DNA of 64,000 nucleotides from Paenibacillus ihumii (GTDB lineage: Bacteria > Bacillota > Bacilli > Paenibacillales > Paenibacillaceae). Position 1 is the stretch's first letter, and every line of letters starts with the position of its first letter. Below, piece by piece: positions 51,136-60,190 of this stretch. A program made the translations under genes and the position numbers. A model generated the notes under the pieces. That model saw nothing but the letters and a program-made list of their open reading frames with translations. It was not told the DNA's origin and ran no database searches. Location: the NCBI RefSeq assembly GCF_001403875.1, contig NZ_LN884298.1, positions 248,001 through 312,000 of the forward strand. The letters run 5' to 3'.

Positions 51136-51141
51136 AAGGCA

Positions 51142-51170
51142 GAAGAACCTCGCCAGTGGCGAGGTTCTTC
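51142..51170. terminator. Hairpin between convergent hydrolase and sugar-transport genes
   Basis: A perfect 13-bp stem GAAGAACCTCGCC / GGCGAGGTTCTTC with loop AGT. T-tails are weak on both sides, so termination efficiency is uncertain. It lies 7 bases past the hydrolase stop. Confidence 0.7.
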
Positions 51171-51281
51171 CCTTGGATTCATCAGATTGGGGTTCTTGGA
51201 ATCCGGATTGAAATTTACAATGCGATTTAAGCTGCTGATGCTTTTGTTCTCTTGTTCTCGTATTCTAGTGCTCCAGAGGCT

Positions 51282-52127
51282 TTATCCCTTCAAGCCCGTC
51301 GTAGAAATGCCTTCTACGAAATACTTCTGGGCGAAGAAGAACAAGAGGATGCAGGGCACGATGCTGACGACGGACATTGCCAGCACCTGGTTCCAGGATA
51401 CGGCCGACGAGGCGTCCAGCGACAGGCGGAGCCCCAGCGATACGGTGAACTTCTTCACGCTGCTGATGTAGATGATCGAGTTGAAGAAGTCATTCCACGT
51501 CCACATGAACTGGAATATACCCACGGAAAATATGGCCGGCTTGCACAGCGGCAGCAGTACCCGGGTCAGGACGGTAAATGAGTTGCATCCGTCGATAGTC
51601 GCCGCCTCGTCCAAATCCCGGGGCAGGCCGCGCAGGAACTGGATCATCATATAGACGAAGAAGGCTCCTGTAGCGAATGCCGCCGGAATAATAAACGGCA
51701 AATACGTATCCAGCCAGTTCATGCCGTTAAACAGAATATACCGCGGGATCATGATGGAGGCGTTCGGAAGCATCAAGGTCGCGATCATGATCGAGAACAG
51801 CATCGTTTTCAGCGGAAATTCGAACCTGGCGAAGCCATAAGCAACGATCACGCTGGATATAATCGTGAAGACCACCGTCGGCACAACCAGAATGAGCGTA
51901 TTCACGAAGAAGTCCTGAAAGCCGTACTGCCCCGTTCCCTGCCAGCCCAGAGCGTAGGAGTCCCACACGTAGGTCGTCGGCAGCAGCTTGCTGGAGCCGA
52001 AAATATCGGCGTTCGTCTTGAACGAAGAAGAAAACAGCCATATGAGCGGGTATACCATAATAAAGCCGAGAACGATCAGAAAAATGTAATTGAGCATGAT
52101 GCTCGTCTTGCTGCTGGTATCTCTCAT
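51282..52127 (-). CDS. Carbohydrate ABC transporter permease (MalG/YtcP type)
   Basis: A 281-residue permease with six transmembrane helices and the MalG-type EAA loop (LPRDLDEAATIDGCNSFTVL). It opens with the typical YPLIWLFSSSFKTNADIFGS. It forms the channel with the partner permease whose stop lies 2 bases upstream. No ATPase gene is present in the cluster, as is normal when a shared MsmX-type ATPase serves several sugar transporters. Confidence 0.9.
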   Translation of the reverse strand: MRDTSSKTSIMLNYIFLIVLGFIMVYPLIWLFSSSFKTNADIFGSSKLLPTTYVWDSYALGWQGTGQYGFQDFFVNTLILVVPTVVFTIISSVIVAYGFARFEFPLKTMLFSIMIATLMLPNASIMIPRYILFNGMNWLDTYLPFIIPAAFATGAFFVYMMIQFLRGLPRDLDEAATIDGCNSFTVLTRVLLPLCKPAIFSVGIFQFMWTWNDFFNSIIYISSVKKFTVSLGLRLSLDASSAVSWNQVLAMSVVSIVPCILLFFFAQKYFVEGISTTGLKG

Positions 52128-52129
52128 GC

Positions 52130-53071
52130 TTATCCTCTCCCGTCCTCGTAGTATACCCAGCTGTTGGATGTTTTGAAGATGATGGCCGTCACCGCCATGA
52201 TAATAACAAACAGTACCCAGGACAACGCCGACGCATAACCCATTTTAAAGAAACTGAAGGCTTCCTCGTACAGCTTCAGAGCATACAGGAAGGTCGATTT
52301 CATCGGTCCCCCATTCGTAATGACGAAGGCTCCGGTAAATTCCTGAAAGGCATTAACCATCTGCATGACGAGGTTAAACAATACGATCGGCGTAAGCAGC
52401 GGCACCGTAATTTTGAAGAACATGCGCGGCTTCGAAGCTCCGTCAATCGCTCCGGCCTCGTACAAATCATTAGGGATCTGCTGAAGCCCTGCCAGGAACA
52501 GCACCATCGATGAGCCGAATTGCCATACCGTCAGCAGACCGAGCGTATATAGAGCCACGTCCGGGCTGCCAAGCCAGTCCACCGGACCGATATGCAGATA
52601 GCTGAGCATATGGTTGATAACCCCTTCCTTCATAAAAAGGAAGCGCCACAGGACGGAGATCGCTACGCTCCCGCCCAGAATGGAGGGCAGATAGTAGACG
52701 GTTCTGAAGAAGTTGATCCCTTTGAGCTTTGCGCTGAGCAGCACCGCGATGAAGAGGGCGAAGGCCAGCTTCACCGGCACTGCGAGCAGGACGTAAATCC
52801 CCGTCACCTTCAGCGACTGGTAGAAATCGGGATCAGCCGTAAAAATCTTCTTGTAGTTCTCTAAGCCAATGAATCTCGGTGCGCTAACCATGTTGTAATC
52901 CGTAAATGAATAATACAGGGATGACAAGAATGGATAGAACTGAAAGACGAGCAGGCCAATAATCCATGGTGCAATGTATAGTAGTCCGATGTACTGATAG
53001 TTTTTCTTGGCTTTTACCTTTGGTCGCGCATTCTTCTGAGCCTTGGCCAATACTGAATGAGATACAGACAT
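52130..53071 (-). CDS. Carbohydrate ABC transporter permease (MalF/UgpA type)
   Basis: A 313-residue permease with a basic cytoplasmic N-terminus and six helices. IAPWIIGLLVFQFYPFLSSL is the typical first helix, and the EAA loop is IPNDLYEAGAIDGASKPRMF. It is second in a three-gene transport operon, between the binding protein and the MalG-type partner. The substrate is probably an oligosaccharide or plant-derived sugar, judged only from the neighbouring YesN/YesM regulators. Confidence 0.9.
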   Translation of the reverse strand: MSVSHSVLAKAQKNARPKVKAKKNYQYIGLLYIAPWIIGLLVFQFYPFLSSLYYSFTDYNMVSAPRFIGLENYKKIFTADPDFYQSLKVTGIYVLLAVPVKLAFALFIAVLLSAKLKGINFFRTVYYLPSILGGSVAISVLWRFLFMKEGVINHMLSYLHIGPVDWLGSPDVALYTLGLLTVWQFGSSMVLFLAGLQQIPNDLYEAGAIDGASKPRMFFKITVPLLTPIVLFNLVMQMVNAFQEFTGAFVITNGGPMKSTFLYALKLYEEAFSFFKMGYASALSWVLFVIIMAVTAIIFKTSNSWVYYEDGRG

Positions 53072-53111
53072 AGCGGACGCTCTCCCTTCCTATCCTCTAA
53101 AGCTCTTTAAA

Positions 53112-54455
53112 TTATTGTCTGGCTTTGATTTCGTCCAGCTTGGAGCTCAAGCTGGTGATCAGCTCATCTGCAGCCTGCTCCGGCGTCGCCTTGCCGTAGC
53201 TGACTTTTTGAATGATGTCCTCAAGCACCTTCTGCACCTCGGAGTTATTCGCGATGCTGTTATCCACAATGCCCGCATGGCTCAGCCCAAGCTCGACCGC
53301 ATTCGTAATAGCCGGATCGATCTTGCCGGCTGCAACCGCCGCCTCCTGTGCCGATTTCACCGGCGGAACGGAACGCACGTCGCCGAGAATTGCCGCAGCC
53401 TCGGAATCATTCATGAACCAGTTCAGGAACTTGACAGCCTCTTCCTGGTGCTTACTCTTGTTGCTGACCGCGAACAGCTGCGAAGGTCTTACCAGCACGC
53501 CTGTATCCTTGGCATCCTTGGCGATGACCGGGAGGCCAGTCACGATTTCTACATCCTCAGGCAGCACCGTCTTCAGCGACAGCAGCGTGCTGCTCATCGA
53601 TGGAGCCATAGGAATTTCCTGATTGATCCATTTTGGATTCTGGTCGATCTTGCCGAAGAAGAGATCGCTTTCGCCAATCGGCTGATATACGCCGGCCTCC
53701 ATCGCTTTATGAAGCCACTCGAAGCTGGCTAGCGCATCCTCTTTGCTGAAGCCGACCGTATAATCTTCATTGACCCATTGATTGCCCGTGCGCTGCTTCA
53801 GCATCGTGATGATATCCTGCCGCAGGGCCGCATGGTCGGCAAGCAGGAGATACTTGGAGCTGTCTTCAGCATGGAGCTTCTTTCCGGCTTCATATATGGA
53901 CTCCCAATCCCACTGGGCATCTGCCGGAATTCCCAGCTTGTCAGCGAGCGTCTTGTTAATGATCATGCAGTAAGCATTGACGCCGGTCGGAACCGCAACA
54001 AGCTTACCTTCATACATTCCGAAATTGCTGAGGAAATTCGGATCAAAGCCGGAGGCATCAAAGTCGGAATGATCCTTCAAATCCACGAAGAAATCGCCTT
54101 TGGCCGTCAGCTCCTGCAGCCACGGCAGATCCAGCTGGATGATATCCGCAGAGGTTCCGCCGGACAGCTGGGTCTTGATCTTCTGCTCATAGCCGTCGAA
54201 GCCCTGGTACTCCGCTTCGATCGTTACGTTCGGAGCAACCTGCTTGTATGCCTCGATCGCCGCCAGAGTAGCCGCATGCCGATCCTCCCCGCCCCACCAG
54301 CTAAAACGCAAGGTAACCTTTTCATCGGCGGACGATGGGGCTCCGGAAGCATGGCCTGAACCGGCAGCGCCGCCATTCCCCGACGAACAGCCGCTTAGAA
54401 TGGATAGAATGAGTGCAACAGCAACGAATAACGCCCCTACTTTATTTCTCTTCAT
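53112..54455 (-). CDS. Extracellular sugar-binding lipoprotein
   Basis: A 447-residue family 1 solute-binding protein. The lipoprotein signal ends in LSGC (Cys23), followed by a Gly/Ser-rich linker. The mature part has LRFSWWGGEDRHAATLAAIE, the classic opening of this family. ATG 54455 has AAAGGAG at seven bases; upstream Met codons sit on the ribosome site. It heads the transport operon behind a SigA promoter with a cre-like site, so glucose repression is likely. It diverges from the two-component genes that probably control it. Confidence 0.9.
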   Translation of the reverse strand: MKRNKVGALFVAVALILSILSGCSSGNGGAAGSGHASGAPSSADEKVTLRFSWWGGEDRHAATLAAIEAYKQVAPNVTIEAEYQGFDGYEQKIKTQLSGGTSADIIQLDLPWLQELTAKGDFFVDLKDHSDFDASGFDPNFLSNFGMYEGKLVAVPTGVNAYCMIINKTLADKLGIPADAQWDWESIYEAGKKLHAEDSSKYLLLADHAALRQDIITMLKQRTGNQWVNEDYTVGFSKEDALASFEWLHKAMEAGVYQPIGESDLFFGKIDQNPKWINQEIPMAPSMSSTLLSLKTVLPEDVEIVTGLPVIAKDAKDTGVLVRPSQLFAVSNKSKHQEEAVKFLNWFMNDSEAAAILGDVRSVPPVKSAQEAAVAAGKIDPAITNAVELGLSHAGIVDNSIANNSEVQKVLEDIIQKVSYGKATPEQAADELITSLSSKLDEIKARQ

Positions 54456-54480
54456 CTGCATTCTCCTTTTGAGCATTTGG

Positions 54481-54523
54481 TGTAAGCGTTTTTAATTATA
54501 GACCTCGTTCTCTGCTTTTTTAA
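54481..54523 (-). promoter_or_regulatory. Promoter with overlapping cre-like site for the sugar transporter
   Basis: On the minus strand TTAAAA (54523-54518), 17 bases, TATAAT (54500-54495), directly followed by a cre-like word. On the plus strand the word is TGTAAGCGTTTTTA (54481-54494), close to the CcpA consensus TGWAARCGYTWNCW. A site just downstream of the -10 would repress. Confidence 0.55.
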
Positions 54524-54714
54524 GGTAGCTGATCTTAGAAAAAGGTATCATTAAACGCGATCTTTTCCTGGAGGGGTATCCTGTTATTGTAAAAAGAATC
54601 ATTTTTACAGATCATGAAGCCGCCTATTAAATCGCTTACAGCGAAGAGTGCCCAATCTGCTATAATGCAGATGGAAGCGATAACAACATTAACCTGCATG
54701 CGTGAGGTGGTATC

Positions 54715-55692
54715 ATGTATAATCTGTTGATCGTTGACGATGAGGCCGAGACGCGTGAAGCCTTGTCGAGTTATTTTCCATGGGATGAGGTAGGCTTTGA
54801 GGTGGTCGGCCAAGCCAATAACGGACAAGAAGCGCTTCAGTTCATTGCGGGAGTTGAGCGCGTTGATGTCGTCCTTACCGATATTAAAATGCCGGTCATG
54901 TCCGGCGTTGAATTGGCGGAGAAGCTCTACAACGGTCATCGGCACATTAAAACCGTGTTTATCAGCGGCTACCGGGATTTCGAATACGCCCAGAAGGCTC
55001 TGCATTACCGCGTAAAAAACTATGTGCTCAAGCCCGCCAAATACCATGTGCTGATGGAGGTGTTCCACGAGATCAAGGAGGAGCTCGATGCCGAAAGAGC
55101 CCGGCTGAAGCCAGGTCCTCATGCCGCATGGCCTGACACCGCGAGGACTGGCACCACGGGAGCTGTCGCCGCAGGGGCTAATGCAGGCTCGGGTACCGCA
55201 GGTGCCGGCACCGGAGCGGGGTCCGGTGCTGCAGCGTCTGGCGCTGCGGGGTCCAGCACTGCAGGGACTGGCGCCGCAGGGACTAGCGCCGCAGGGACTG
55301 GCGCTGCAGGGTCCGGTACAGCAGGCACTGGTGCTGCAGGCCTTAACGCCGGGCAGCCTAGAGGCGACGAAAGCCTGATCATCCATAAAATAAAGTCCTA
55401 TGTCAAAGAAAACTATAAGGACGCTTCCCTGGAAGAGGTAGCTCGGATCGTACATATGAACGCCAACTATCTCAGCTTTTTTTTCAAGCAAAAGACAGGG
55501 CAAAACTTCTCAGACTATTTGATCAGAACCAAGATGGAGGTCGCGCTCCATTTACTGCAGGACGTCAGCTACAAGACGTATGAAGTCAGCGAAATGGTCG
55601 GTTACAGCAATGCCAAGAATTTCACGCGCACCTTCAAAAGCTATTACGGCAAAACGCCGAGCGAATACCGAAACGGCCCGGTCGCACCATGA
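54715..55692 (+). CDS. YesN-type response regulator with AraC output domain and repeat-encoded linker
   Basis: A 325-residue response regulator. Receiver 1-120 has the acidic pair at LIVDDEAETR, phospho-Asp54 in VVLTDIKMPVMSG, and Lys in YVLKPAKYH. Residues about 140-215 are a low-complexity Gly/Ala/Thr/Ser stretch encoded by 15-bp DNA repeats. The C-terminal 100 residues are an AraC double helix-turn-helix (SLEEVARIVHMNANYLSFFF, KTYEVSEMVGYSNAKNFTRT). It overlaps the kinase gene by 4 bases (ATGA). Expected role: activation of the divergent sugar transporter when the kinase senses extracellular sugar. A TATAAT at 54661-54666 is a plausible promoter element. Confidence 0.92.
   Translation: MYNLLIVDDEAETREALSSYFPWDEVGFEVVGQANNGQEALQFIAGVERVDVVLTDIKMPVMSGVELAEKLYNGHRHIKTVFISGYRDFEYAQKALHYRVKNYVLKPAKYHVLMEVFHEIKEELDAERARLKPGPHAAWPDTARTGTTGAVAAGANAGSGTAGAGTGAGSGAAASGAAGSSTAGTGAAGTSAAGTGAAGSGTAGTGAAGLNAGQPRGDESLIIHKIKSYVKENYKDASLEEVARIVHMNANYLSFFFKQKTGQNFSDYLIRTKMEVALHLLQDVSYKTYEVSEMVGYSNAKNFTRTFKSYYGKTPSEYRNGPVAP
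55216..55335 (+). repeat. 15-bp coding repeat, eight units, in the response-regulator linker
   Basis: GCAGGGACTGGCGCC-like units follow each other every 15 bases from 55216 to 55335, for example at 55261, 55276, 55291, 55306 and 55321. Each encodes five small residues (pattern A-G-T-G-A), so unit number changes keep the frame. Confidence 0.85.
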
Positions 55693-57449
55693 GGGAGAAA
55701 TATTTCATCAAGCATCTGGCTACCTTCCTGATCCCGCTGCTTGTTCCCATCATCATTCTCGGCGCCCTGTCGACGGTGACGTCGCAGCATGACATTAAAG
55801 CCGATATTAACCAGAACAGCAGCTTTCTGCTGCAGCAGTCTCAGACCCAGCTGGAAATGATTCTGGATGAATTGGACACGCTGTACCTGGCGCTCTACGA
55901 TAATAAGGAGATTTTCAACGAGCTGTCCGCCGTGCTGATCAACCCTTACTACACCTACGAGAGCTCGACCTCCAACCGGATCATTTCCAGCTTCCTGAAT
56001 GCCTTTACCAGCTCCAAGCCGTACATTCAGTCCTTCTATCTGTATGTCGACAATCCGCATGAGCGCTTTCTCTCCTCGGTCGACGGGCTGGTCACGCTGG
56101 ATCATTATTACGATACGGCCTGGTATGAACAGTTCATGGACTATACCGGGCCCCCCATAAAGTGGACGACCCGCAGGGATATCCGCTTTTATGATTTTGA
56201 GGCAAGTCCTACGGCGATCGTGACGTTCTATAATGTGCTGGTGCCGCAGAAGATCGGAATTATCCTGAATATCCGGCCCAAATATATCGAGAACATCCTG
56301 GATGACATAACGACTTACGAGGGACAGCAGCTGCTTGTGCTTGACGAGGAGAACAACGTGATTTTCTCCAACCATCATGGAGATTGGTTTCAGGATAAGG
56401 ATATCGAACAGATTGCGAATCATTCCTCGGCATTCTTCGATATGAAGACTTCGAGAGGACTGGTCAATATCACAAAGGTCGAGTCGGAGCGCTACAAATG
56501 GAAGTATGTATCGGCAATTCCCCACTCCGAGCTGTACAAGACGCCAACGCGCATTCTTAACTACACTTTGCTGTTCGTGGCGATTGCGGTCGTGTGCGGC
56601 CTGATCCTTACTTATTATGTTGTAAGCCGGAATTACAAGCAGCTGAGAATGATTCGCATGCTGATCAAATCGGCCGAGGACCGCAATGTGCCGTTGAAGC
56701 CTCCGGGCAAGGTGAGGGACGAGTATTCTTATATTCTGCACAATATGATTACGCACTTTATCGAGCATCGGTATATCCGGACCCAGCTTCTGGAGAAAAA
56801 ATACCGGCTGCAGGTCATGGAGCTGCTGGCGCTGCAATCGCAAATCAACCCGCATTTCCTCTATAACACCCTGCACTCCGTGTACTGGGAAGCGGTCGCT
56901 TTGACGGGGAAGCCTAATAAAGCGAGCGAAATGGTCGAGAATTTATCCGATATTCTGTCCTACTCCTTCAGCGAGCCGATGAAATCGGTCACCTGGAGGG
57001 AGGAGATCGCCAATTCGGTCAGCTACATCAATATCCAGAAGAAGCGGTACAAGGATAAATTCGATGTCATCTTCGAATATGAGGCGGAAATTACACAGCT
57101 GTATACCATGAAGCTGCTCCTGCAGCCGCTTCTTGAGAACAGCATTTACCACGGTATTAAAGAGAAGGAAGGGCCTGGATTGATCAAGGTGAAGCTCGTC
57201 CGCAAGGGGGAGCAGCTGCGCGTCGCTGTCATCGACAACGGCGTCGGCATCGAGCCCGGGGCGCTTGCGGAGATCCGCCGCCGGTTCGACTCGGATGAGG
57301 AACGGACGAAGCATGTCGGCTTGTTCAATACGAATAAAAGACTCAAGCTGATGTACAGCCATATGTACAGCTGCCGGATCCGCAGCAAGCCGGGCTTCGG
57401 CACCATGGTTGAACTGATTCTCCCCGTGCAGAAAGAGCGGCATGACTGA
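55689..57449 (+). CDS. YesM-type sensor histidine kinase
   Basis: A 586-residue membrane kinase. Transmembrane helix 1 (about 10-30) and helix 2 (about 287-312) enclose a large extracellular sensor domain. A HAMP region follows, then the His_kinase dimerisation segment LQSQINPHFLYNTLHSVYWE with the phospho-acceptor His near residue 389, and an ATPase domain with N-box NSIYHGI and DNGVGI. The extracellular domain probably detects a sugar or a ligand-loaded binding protein. The gene is cotranscribed with the response regulator. Its stop codon lies in the loop of the terminator hairpin. Confidence 0.92.
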   Translation: MREKYFIKHLATFLIPLLVPIIILGALSTVTSQHDIKADINQNSSFLLQQSQTQLEMILDELDTLYLALYDNKEIFNELSAVLINPYYTYESSTSNRIISSFLNAFTSSKPYIQSFYLYVDNPHERFLSSVDGLVTLDHYYDTAWYEQFMDYTGPPIKWTTRRDIRFYDFEASPTAIVTFYNVLVPQKIGIILNIRPKYIENILDDITTYEGQQLLVLDEENNVIFSNHHGDWFQDKDIEQIANHSSAFFDMKTSRGLVNITKVESERYKWKYVSAIPHSELYKTPTRILNYTLLFVAIAVVCGLILTYYVVSRNYKQLRMIRMLIKSAEDRNVPLKPPGKVRDEYSYILHNMITHFIEHRYIRTQLLEKKYRLQVMELLALQSQINPHFLYNTLHSVYWEAVALTGKPNKASEMVENLSDILSYSFSEPMKSVTWREEIANSVSYINIQKKRYKDKFDVIFEYEAEITQLYTMKLLLQPLLENSIYHGIKEKEGPGLIKVKLVRKGEQLRVAVIDNGVGIEPGALAEIRRRFDSDEERTKHVGLFNTNKRLKLMYSHMYSCRIRSKPGFGTMVELILPVQKERHD

Positions 57450-57463
57450 TCATGCCGCTCTTT
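57432..57463. terminator. Bidirectional terminator containing the kinase stop codon
   Basis: A perfect 14-bp stem AAAGAGCGGCATGA (57432-57445) / TCATGCCGCTCTTT (57450-57463) with loop CTGA. The loop contains the kinase TGA stop (57447-57449). It separates convergent genes. Confidence 0.8.
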
Positions 57464-57474
57464 GGGCTGAGGCT

Positions 57475-58314
57475 TTAAATTTTATTCTGCTTGCGATATT
57501 GCAGCGGGGAACGCTTCGCAATCTGCTTAAACACCCTGCCGAAATGAGCAATGCTGTCAAAGCCGGTCCGTTCGGCGATGGCGGTTATTTTATGATCCGT
57601 TTCCTTCAGCAGCGTCTGGGCTTCCCTGACTCGTACGTAATTCAGGTATTCAATCACTGTGAACCCCGTCGTCTGCTTGAAAATACGGCATAAATACGTC
57701 TCGCTGATATAGAAATACTCCGCGATGCTCTGCAGAGTCAGCCGCTCGGCGTAATGAGCATTCAAATATTCGAGGATGCGATAGACCCTGCGCTGCTTCT
57801 CGCTAGATTCAGGCAGAACGGGCTCCGGGGCTGCCTCTCGAATACGGCTGATCAGAATAAGCAGCTGGAGCAAGAGGGTCTGGAGATAAGGCGTATGCCC
57901 GATGGCGGCCTCCTTCTGCTCGCGCAGCATAGCATGGAGGATATCTACGATCCGCCCTTGCTCATGCACGTCCGGCCGCAGCAGAAAGCTCTCCCCTTGA
58001 AAGAGCGGCAGCTCTCCAGCCCCCAGCTTCAGCAGCGGCTCTATGAATGGGTCGCCGAAATTGATCAATATCCGCTCATGCGTGGAGCGGCCCTTGCTTG
58101 TAGTCCGATGCAGCTGATTCTTGTTAATGAACAGCAGGTCGCCAACCTGCAGGGCATAAATCCGGTCATTGACATAGTAGTATCGTTCGCCGGCCAGCAA
58201 ATAATAGATTTCGTAGCTTTCATGAAAATGATCGGAATCCATATTAAAGGTCCCGGTTCGCTTGATCTGTTCAACATCAAAAAACGGTACGGCATCCATT
58301 TGAGCATCCCTCAT
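57475..58314 (-). CDS. AraC-family transcriptional regulator with cupin sensor
   Basis: A 279-residue regulator. The N-terminal cupin half contains FHESYEIYYLLAGERYYYVN and GDLLFINKNQLHR, the usual sugar-sensing barrel. The C-terminal AraC DNA-binding part is LTLQSIAEYFYISETYLCRI and KITAIAERTGFDSIAHFGRV. It diverges from the Gfo/Idh/MocA gene at 58430, which it probably controls along with the locus. An imperfect inverted repeat TAAG-AAACG-CTTA lies near 58357-58369 in the shared spacer. Confidence 0.88.
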   Translation of the reverse strand: MRDAQMDAVPFFDVEQIKRTGTFNMDSDHFHESYEIYYLLAGERYYYVNDRIYALQVGDLLFINKNQLHRTTSKGRSTHERILINFGDPFIEPLLKLGAGELPLFQGESFLLRPDVHEQGRIVDILHAMLREQKEAAIGHTPYLQTLLLQLLILISRIREAAPEPVLPESSEKQRRVYRILEYLNAHYAERLTLQSIAEYFYISETYLCRIFKQTTGFTVIEYLNYVRVREAQTLLKETDHKITAIAERTGFDSIAHFGRVFKQIAKRSPLQYRKQNKI

Positions 58315-58429
58315 CGTAAATTAGGATAATATATGCATGATTTTTAACGAATTGACTAAGAAACGCTTAGATTTTTACATTTCATATACTATAAGATAGA
58401 TTCAAACCAATGTAAATGGAGTGATCACC

Positions 58430-59716
58430 TTGTCCAAGAAGAAATACGTCATTGTAGGTGTGGGCGGCCGGGCTGAATTTTTCTATAGTGAGCTGATTAC
58501 TACGTATAAGGATACCTCAGACCTGGTAGCCATTTGCGACGTCAACCAGACGAGAATGAATTATACAAACAAGCTGCTGAAGGACAAATATAACTACCAT
58601 GAGGTACCGACTTACAAAGCGGAACATTTTGACCGGATGATTGAAGAGACGAAGCCGGACTACGTGCTGGTCTGTACGATCGACCGTACGCATCATAAGT
58701 ATATCGTTCGCGCAATGGAGCTGGGCTGCGATGTGATTTCCGAGAAGCCGATGACCGTGGACGAGGAGAAATGCCAGGAAATCTTCGATGCTATCGAGCG
58801 TACGGGCCGTGATCTGCGCGTTACGTTCAACTATCGCTATGCCCCCCATAACACGAAAATCCGCGAAATCATCATGGACGGAACGCTGGGCGAAATTCTA
58901 TCCGTCAATTTCGAATGGCTGCTGAACACCCAGCACGGGGCCGATTACTTCCGCAGATGGCATCGCGACAAGCGCAACAGCGGCGGACTGCTTGTGCATA
59001 AATCTACGCATCACTTCGATCTGATGAATTTCTGGCTCGATTCCAAGCCGGATACCGTATTCGCAATGGGCGACCTGCGCTTCTATGGCAAAGAAAATGC
59101 CGAGAAACGCGGAGTGACCGAATTCTATCAGCGTGCGTACGGCAGCAAGGCCGCCGAGAACGATCCTTTCGCCCTGCATCTAGATCAGAATGAGCATTTG
59201 AAGAGCTTGTACCTGGATGCTGAGCACGAGGACGGATACCAGCGCGATCAAAGCGTGTTCGGGGACAACATCAGCATTGAAGATACGATGAGCGTCATGG
59301 TGAAATACAAGAACAAGACCGTCATGAACTACTCCCTGAACGCCTACTTGCCGTGGGAAGGCTTCATTATCGTGTTCAACGGCACGAAGGGACGCATGGA
59401 GGTACGGGTGACCGAGCAATCCTACGTCAATTCCGGCGGCAAGAAAGAAAACGAAGGCGCGCTGGAGGGCATAAGCATCATGATCTACCCGCAATTTGCG
59501 GAGCCTTATAAAGTCGAGGTCGAGCAGGCTTCCGGCGGCCATGGCGGCGGCGATCCGGTCATGCTTCGCGACATTTTCGACAAGAAGCAGGAGGACCGCT
59601 TCAACCGCGCTGCCTCCCATATCGACGGCGCGTTGTCCATCATGACGGGCATAGCAGCCAACCGTTCGATCCGCACCGGACAGCCGGTTAAGATCGATCA
59701 TTTGTTCAAGCTATAA
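58430..59716 (+). CDS. Gfo/Idh/MocA oxidoreductase of the sugar locus
   Basis: A 428-residue NAD(P)-dependent dehydrogenase, longer than its two paralogs in the window. The Rossmann region begins KKYVIVGVGGRAEFFYSELI, the EKP motif is VISEKPMTVDEEK, and RNSGGLLVHKSTHHFDLMNF is the catalytic segment with Lys and two His. Substrate is probably a sugar or cyclitol brought in by the neighbouring transporter. TTG 58430 is chosen because GGAG lies eight bases upstream; GTG 58421 overlaps that site. A terminator follows. Confidence 0.87.
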   Translation: MSKKKYVIVGVGGRAEFFYSELITTYKDTSDLVAICDVNQTRMNYTNKLLKDKYNYHEVPTYKAEHFDRMIEETKPDYVLVCTIDRTHHKYIVRAMELGCDVISEKPMTVDEEKCQEIFDAIERTGRDLRVTFNYRYAPHNTKIREIIMDGTLGEILSVNFEWLLNTQHGADYFRRWHRDKRNSGGLLVHKSTHHFDLMNFWLDSKPDTVFAMGDLRFYGKENAEKRGVTEFYQRAYGSKAAENDPFALHLDQNEHLKSLYLDAEHEDGYQRDQSVFGDNISIEDTMSVMVKYKNKTVMNYSLNAYLPWEGFIIVFNGTKGRMEVRVTEQSYVNSGGKKENEGALEGISIMIYPQFAEPYKVEVEQASGGHGGGDPVMLRDIFDKKQEDRFNRAASHIDGALSIMTGIAANRSIRTGQPVKIDHLFKL

Positions 59717-59727
59717 GCAGGCCAAAG

Positions 59728-59763
59728 AGCCTTCGCTGCAGAGCACTGTGGCGAAGGCTTTTT
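59728..59763 (+). terminator. Terminator of the Gfo/Idh/MocA gene
   Basis: AGCCTTCGC (59728-59736) pairs with GCGAAGGCT (59751-59759), followed by TTTT. It is 12 bases past the stop. Confidence 0.88.
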
Positions 59764-59916
59764 GTTATCGGATCGCGTTTTTATGTCGTAGCGACTTGTT
59801 CCATCAATTTATACCGATTTGTTCCATTAATAGTGCTTAAAATTCAGAGTGCAACACCTAATTTGAAAATTGAAGCAGTGGCGTTCGCGGCTTGCTTTTG
59901 GAGTAGAGACATTCGA

Positions 59917-60002
59917 GGCTGGAGTAGAGGTATTCGTCGACTGGAGCAAAGGCATGCGCGGCTGGAGTAGGGGTATTCGTCGACTGGAGCAAAGGCATGC
60001 GC
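59917..60002. repeat. 43-bp tandem repeat, two copies
   Basis: Units begin GGCTGGAGTAG at 59917 and 59960 and share GGTATTCGTCGACTGGAGCA and AAGGCATGCGC. A diverged partial unit precedes them from about 59890. Confidence 0.8.
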
Positions 60003-60052
60003 GGAATGTATTTTATACAGCTAGTTAAGCTTTTTTATCAAAAAATGCTTAC

Positions 60053-60190
60053 ACTAAATGCAAAACATGCAATTAGTTCGCCTGAATGGAGCGAATTCGT
60101 CGAAATAGCTTAAAACTAAATGTAGGTTTTGCAGTTAGTTCCCTCTAACACCGCCAAAACCGCTGAACTAACTGCATGAATTGCATCTAG
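60053..60190. repeat. Three related 26-27 bp segments, two direct and one inverted
   Basis: ACTAAATGCAAAACATGCAA...TTAGTTC (60053-60079), ACTAAATGTAGGTTTTGCAG...TTAGTTC (60115-60141), and the inverse GAACTAACTGCATGAATTGC...(60165-60190). Pairing between the inverted copies could form cruciform or RNA hairpins. The pattern looks like a dispersed repeat family, but no second full set lies in this window. Confidence 0.6.

Noticed and set aside
54535..55503. A 322-residue frame antisense to the response regulator
   Set aside because: It includes a Cys/Gly/Ser-rich repeat that is only the reverse reading of the 15-bp coding repeats.
55644..56876. A 410-residue open frame antisense to the sensor kinase gene
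   Set aside because: The sense strand encodes a complete histidine kinase with all motifs; the antisense frame has no start signals or domain features.
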